7,027 nt of DNA from JBFGFG01 sp041627475 (GTDB lineage: Bacteria > Actinomycetota > Nitriliruptoria > Nitriliruptorales > Nitriliruptoraceae). Where the stretch lies: positions 1-7,027 of the forward strand of contig JBFKQZ010000170.1 in the NCBI GenBank assembly GCA_041627475.1, in the 5' to 3' direction. The translations under genes and the position numbers were made by a program. Below are positions 4,289 through 7,027 of the stretch, piece by piece. Position 1 is the first letter of the stretch; each line of letters opens with the position of its first letter. Under the pieces are notes generated by a model that saw nothing but the letters and a program-made list of their open reading frames with translations, did no database searches and was not told where the DNA came from.

Positions 4289-6919
4289 GTGAGGATCCAC
4301 CGCATCCACCTCCAGCACGTCGCTGGCGTGGACGACCGTGCCCTGGAGTTCGACGACGGCGTGACCGTCGTCGTGGGCCCCAACGAGGCGGGCAAGTCGA
4401 CCATCGCCACGGCCCTGCAGCTGCTGCTCGAGGAGAAGGACCGCTACGACAACGCCGACATCCGGGCGGTCCGGCCCGTCCACGTCGACGCCGACCCCAC
4501 GATCGAGCTGGAGTGCACCACGGGCCCGTACCGCGTGACCTACCGCAAGGTGTTCGGCCGCACCGCCGGTCGTCGCGAGACCTCGCTGACCGTCCACACG
4601 CCCCGCAACGAGTCGCTGACCGGTGACGCCGCCCACGACCGCATGCGCGAGATCATCGAGGAGACGGTCGACGAGCAGCTGTGGGCCGCGCTGCGCGTCC
4701 AGCAGCGCCACGACGTCGGCCAGGCCGACCTGACCGCGTCCGGCGCCCTGGCCGCCGCGCTCGACGCCGCAGGTGCGGGCGCGACGACGCTGGCCGAGGA
4801 CGGCTCGCTCGTGGCGCGTGTCGACGAGGCCGCCGCCGAGTTCTGGACCGACACCGGCCGCGAGCGCAAGCCGCTGCAGGAGGCAGCGGCCGCGGTCGAC
4901 GAGGCACGCACCGAGCTCGAGGAGGCCGAGGCGACGCTCGCGTCGGTGCAGGACGCCACGGAGCGGCACGACCGGCTCGTCGACCAGCTCGCCAGCTGGC
5001 GGGACGCGCTGCCCGGTCTGGAGCGTCGGGCAAAGGAGACCGCCGAGAAGCTGGCCGAGGTCACCGAGCAGCGGGCCGCCCTGACCTCCGCCACCCACCG
5101 GGTCGAGGCAGCCTCGGTCGCAGCGACGCGGGCGCGGGACGCCGTGACCGACCGGCGCATGCTCACCGAGCGGGTCGCCGAGCTCGACGAGGTGCTCGCC
5201 GACCGCGCCGACGCCGCCGAGCGCGCTGTCGACCTCGTGACCTCAGCCGAGGCGCGGGTCAGCGAGGCACGGGCCGACCGTGACGAGGCCCGCACGGCCG
5301 TGGACACCGCCCGTGCGGCACTGCGCACGGCCGAGGACGACGTCCGCCTGCTGCGGCTGGCGGCCGACGCAACCTCCCTGCAGGCACGCATCGAGCGGGC
5401 CGAGGCGCTGCACACCCGACGCGAGGACGCCAAGGCACGACTCGACGACGGCGCCCCGAGCGCCGCGGACATCCGTCGCCTGGAGGGCCTGGCCGAGCGC
5501 GTCCGCACGACCGCGGCCGTGCTCGAGGCAGACCTGCCCCGGCTGCGGATCACCGGACCCGCCGATGCGGACGTCGCTGTGGACGACGCCCCGGTCCGGC
5601 TCGACACCACGATCGACCGCACGGTGGACGGCCCGGTCGTGGTCCGCATCGGCGACGTGACCGTCGCGGTCGAGCCGGGCTCCAGCGCGAGCGAACTGGC
5701 CGACGCACACGGCGACGCCGAGCACGCCCTGCGGACCGCGCTGGACGAGGCCGGTGTGGCCGACCTCGCCGCCGCACGTGCCCGCCGGGAGGCCGCGCAA
5801 GTGGCCCGCCGCGACCTGGAGCAGACCGACGCCGAGTGGCAGCAGCTGGTCGCCGTCGACGGCCTCGACGGCCTGCGGGCCTCGCTGCAGCGCACCGAGG
5901 CGACGCTGGCCGAGCTGCGTGCCGCTCGCCCCGACGACCACCCGCTGCCCGACGACGTCAGCCACGCCGAGGAGCTCGTGGCTGCTGCCCAGGCAGAGGT
6001 CGCACGGACCCAGGCGGTCCTGGCCACGGCCGAGACCGCGCTGGAGACTGCGGTCGAGGCAGCCGGCACCGCCCGTACCGCCGCGGCCGAGGCCGCCGCC
6101 CGCCGCGACGGTGTGGCCGAGCAGCTCACCGAGACGACGACCCGGCTCGCGGAGCTGCGCGCCGCCGAGTCCGACGAGGACCTCGCGGCCGCAGCCGAGG
6201 CCGCCGCGGAGCAGGTCACGGCCGCCGAGGCCGAGCTGGCCGCGGCCGAGGCGGCGCTGGCCGCGCTGGACGTGTCGGCCATCGAGGCGGACGCCGAGGG
6301 CGCCCGGACCCGGCTGGAGACGACGCGGCGCCAGCTGCAGGAGGCGGACCTCGAGCGGGCGCGCCTGTGGGGCGAGATCGAGGCGTCCGCATCGGCCGGG
6401 CTGGGCGAGAAGGTGCCGCACCTCGCCGCGGCACTGGACGACGCAGTGGCGCGGCACGACGCCCTGCGGCACCGGGCCGAGGCGCTCAAGCTGCTGCGCG
6501 ACACGCTGCACCGGCACCGCGACGAGGCACGGGCGCGCTACCAGGCGCCGCTGCGTGCTGAGGTCGAGCGGCTGGGTCGCGTGGTGTTCGGCGACGACTT
6601 CTCGGTCGAGCTCGACGAGCACCTGCGTGTCGTCTCACGCACGCTCGGGGGCCGAACATTGGCGATCGAGCAGCTGTCGGGCGGTGCCCAGGAGCAGCTG
6701 GCGATCATCACGCGGCTGGCGGCGGCGTCGCTGGTCGACGGCGAGGACGGCGTCCCGCTGATCCTCGACGACGCGCTCGGCTACGCCGACCCGACCCGCA
6801 CCGACCGCGTGAACACGCTGCTCGCGGACATCGGCAGCAACGCCCAGGTGATCGTGCTGACCTGCGACCCGGACCGCTTCAGCGCAGTCCCCGGCGCCCG
6901 TCTACTCCACGTGGCATGA
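4289..6919 (+). CDS. SMC/Rad50-like coiled-coil ATPase (Rv1278-type AAA ATPase, RecF/YhaN group)
   Basis: 876 residues from GTG 4289. The N-terminal half-head has the RecF/Rad50-type strand VRIHRIHLQHVAG and Walker A GPNEAGKST (30-38, K36). A long Ala/Glu/Arg-rich coiled coil follows (about 195-420). A beta-rich module at about 418-465 (LRITGPADADVAV to VTVAVEPG) acts as hinge. A second coiled coil (about 475-760) leads to the C-terminal half-head, with signature LSGGAQEQL (796-804), Walker B PLILDDAL (823-830), D-loop GYADPTR and the strand QVIVLTCD (853-860). It is expected to fold back so both halves form one ATPase head that dimerises on ATP and acts on DNA ends or structure. Only two cysteines are present (C76, C859), so there is no Rad50 zinc hook. 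Length and motifs recall mycobacterial Rv1278 (about 875 aa), from memory and not checked. Relatives often sit beside an Mre11/SbcD-like metallophosphoesterase. None is present here. Confidence 0.9.
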   Translation: MRIHRIHLQHVAGVDDRALEFDDGVTVVVGPNEAGKSTIATALQLLLEEKDRYDNADIRAVRPVHVDADPTIELECTTGPYRVTYRKVFGRTAGRRETSLTVHTPRNESLTGDAAHDRMREIIEETVDEQLWAALRVQQRHDVGQADLTASGALAAALDAAGAGATTLAEDGSLVARVDEAAAEFWTDTGRERKPLQEAAAAVDEARTELEEAEATLASVQDATERHDRLVDQLASWRDALPGLERRAKETAEKLAEVTEQRAALTSATHRVEAASVAATRARDAVTDRRMLTERVAELDEVLADRADAAERAVDLVTSAEARVSEARADRDEARTAVDTARAALRTAEDDVRLLRLAADATSLQARIERAEALHTRREDAKARLDDGAPSAADIRRLEGLAERVRTTAAVLEADLPRLRITGPADADVAVDDAPVRLDTTIDRTVDGPVVVRIGDVTVAVEPGSSASELADAHGDAEHALRTALDEAGVADLAAARARREAAQVARRDLEQTDAEWQQLVAVDGLDGLRASLQRTEATLAELRAARPDDHPLPDDVSHAEELVAAAQAEVARTQAVLATAETALETAVEAAGTARTAAAEAAARRDGVAEQLTETTTRLAELRAAESDEDLAAAAEAAAEQVTAAEAELAAAEAALAALDVSAIEADAEGARTRLETTRRQLQEADLERARLWGEIEASASAGLGEKVPHLAAALDDAVARHDALRHRAEALKLLRDTLHRHRDEARARYQAPLRAEVERLGRVVFGDDFSVELDEHLRVVSRTLGGRTLAIEQLSGGAQEQLAIITRLAAASLVDGEDGVPLILDDALGYADPTRTDRVNTLLADIGSNAQVIVLTCDPDRFSAVPGARLLHVA

Positions 6920-6945
6920 GGCCGGCCGTCCGGATTCAGCCGGCC
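6920..6945. terminator. Weak inverted repeat between the ATPase and the convergent last gene
   Basis: GGCCGGC (6920-6926) and GCCGGCC (6939-6945) form a perfect 7-bp stem around a 12-nt loop, placed right after the ATPase stop and overlapping the last codons of the opposing gene. There is no T-run. It could serve as a shared bidirectional terminator, but GGCC-rich repeats are common in DNA of this composition. Confidence 0.28.
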
Positions 6946-7027
6946 CGGTCGGCGTGCTCGGCGATGACGTCGACCGCGGTCTGCAGCCGCAGCACCAGCC
7001 GGGCCGGCTCGCTCTCCGCCTCGCAGA
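6936..7027 (-). CDS. C-terminal end of an unidentified protein (cut by window edge)
   Basis: On the minus strand a frame enters from the window edge and stops at 6936-6938. The 29 complete visible codons read CEAESEPARLVLRL, QTAVDVIAEHADRAG, an amphipathic, helix-like end with acidic and hydrophobic residues alternating and strong G/C at third positions. I do not recognise the family from so little. It is convergent with the ATPase, 16 bases between stops, so it is not in its operon. Confidence 0.5.
   Translation of the reverse strand, partial: CEAESEPARLVLRLQTAVDVIAEHADRAG

Noticed and set aside
4540..6504. 654-residue minus-strand Ser/Ala/Arg-rich frame, and another at 5243-6622.
   Set aside because: Both mirror the Ala/Glu/Arg codons of the coiled-coil ATPase on the other strand. 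Composition and lack of a ribosome site mark them as shadows.
4835..6560. Internal Ala/Glu-rich repetition in the ATPase as a tandem repeat.
   Set aside because: GCCGAGGCC-type sequence recurs, but without fixed period. It is explained by Ala/Glu heptads of coiled coil in a GC-rich genome.
1..7027. Mobile element, CRISPR array, toxin-antitoxin pair or defence island.
   Set aside because: No transposase, integrase, terminal repeats, regularly spaced repeats or paired small genes are seen. The SMC-like ATPase alone is not enough to call a defence system.

Overview
This is a GC-rich window (clearly above 70% G+C by eye, with strong G/C bias at third codon positions, GTG starts and AGGAGG-type ribosome binding sites). 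It looks like chromosomal DNA of a high-GC actinobacterium (Actinomycetota). I cannot name the genus. I see no insertion sequence, integrase, tRNA, rRNA or CRISPR array. Most genes look like ordinary housekeeping or stress genes.

Layout, left to right. (1) Positions 1-296, minus strand: the N-terminal part of an FAD-dependent oxidoreductase of the phytoene-desaturase-like type, cut by the window edge. (2) 357-1316, minus: a full-length two-domain Sua5/TsaC2-type L-threonylcarbamoyladenylate synthase, which makes the precursor of the tRNA modification t6A. It lies 60 nt upstream of the oxidoreductase on the same strand. (3) 1485-1946, plus: a single-domain, ATP-binding-type universal stress protein, divergent from sua5. 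(4) 1949-3382, minus: a DEAD-box RNA helicase with all canonical motifs and a basic, Asn/Gly/Arg/Ser-rich disordered tail. Its stop codon is two bases from the stop of the stress protein gene. (5) 3383-3665: a 283-nt non-coding stretch upstream of the helicase. It is full of short perfect inverted repeats that look like a structured mRNA leader. (6) 3666-4118, minus: a SnoaL-like / NTF2-fold ester-cyclase family protein. (7) 4289-6919, plus: an 876-residue SMC/Rad50-like coiled-coil ATPase, the largest gene. It resembles, from memory, the mycobacterial Rv1278 type. (8) 6936-7027, minus: the C-terminal end of an unidentified gene.

How the genes relate. The window is a patchwork of mostly single-gene transcription units with divergent (sua5/usp, snoaL/ATPase) and convergent (usp/helicase, ATPase/last gene) junctions, so shared pathways are hard to argue. 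Themes present are RNA maintenance (t6A synthesis, RNA helicase), stress (USP) and probably DNA repair or chromosome maintenance (the ATPase).

The most interesting non-obvious signal is the helicase leader. It holds two tandem near-identical hairpins, a third copy of the same arm displayed in the loop of another hairpin, and a 7-bp complement that could pair right up to the GTG start. That arrangement could form alternative structures and suggests cis-regulation of the helicase mRNA. The second is that the ATPase has no Mre11/SbcD-like nuclease beside it within the window, although relatives usually have one. I do not see convincing evidence of a wholly new multi-gene system.
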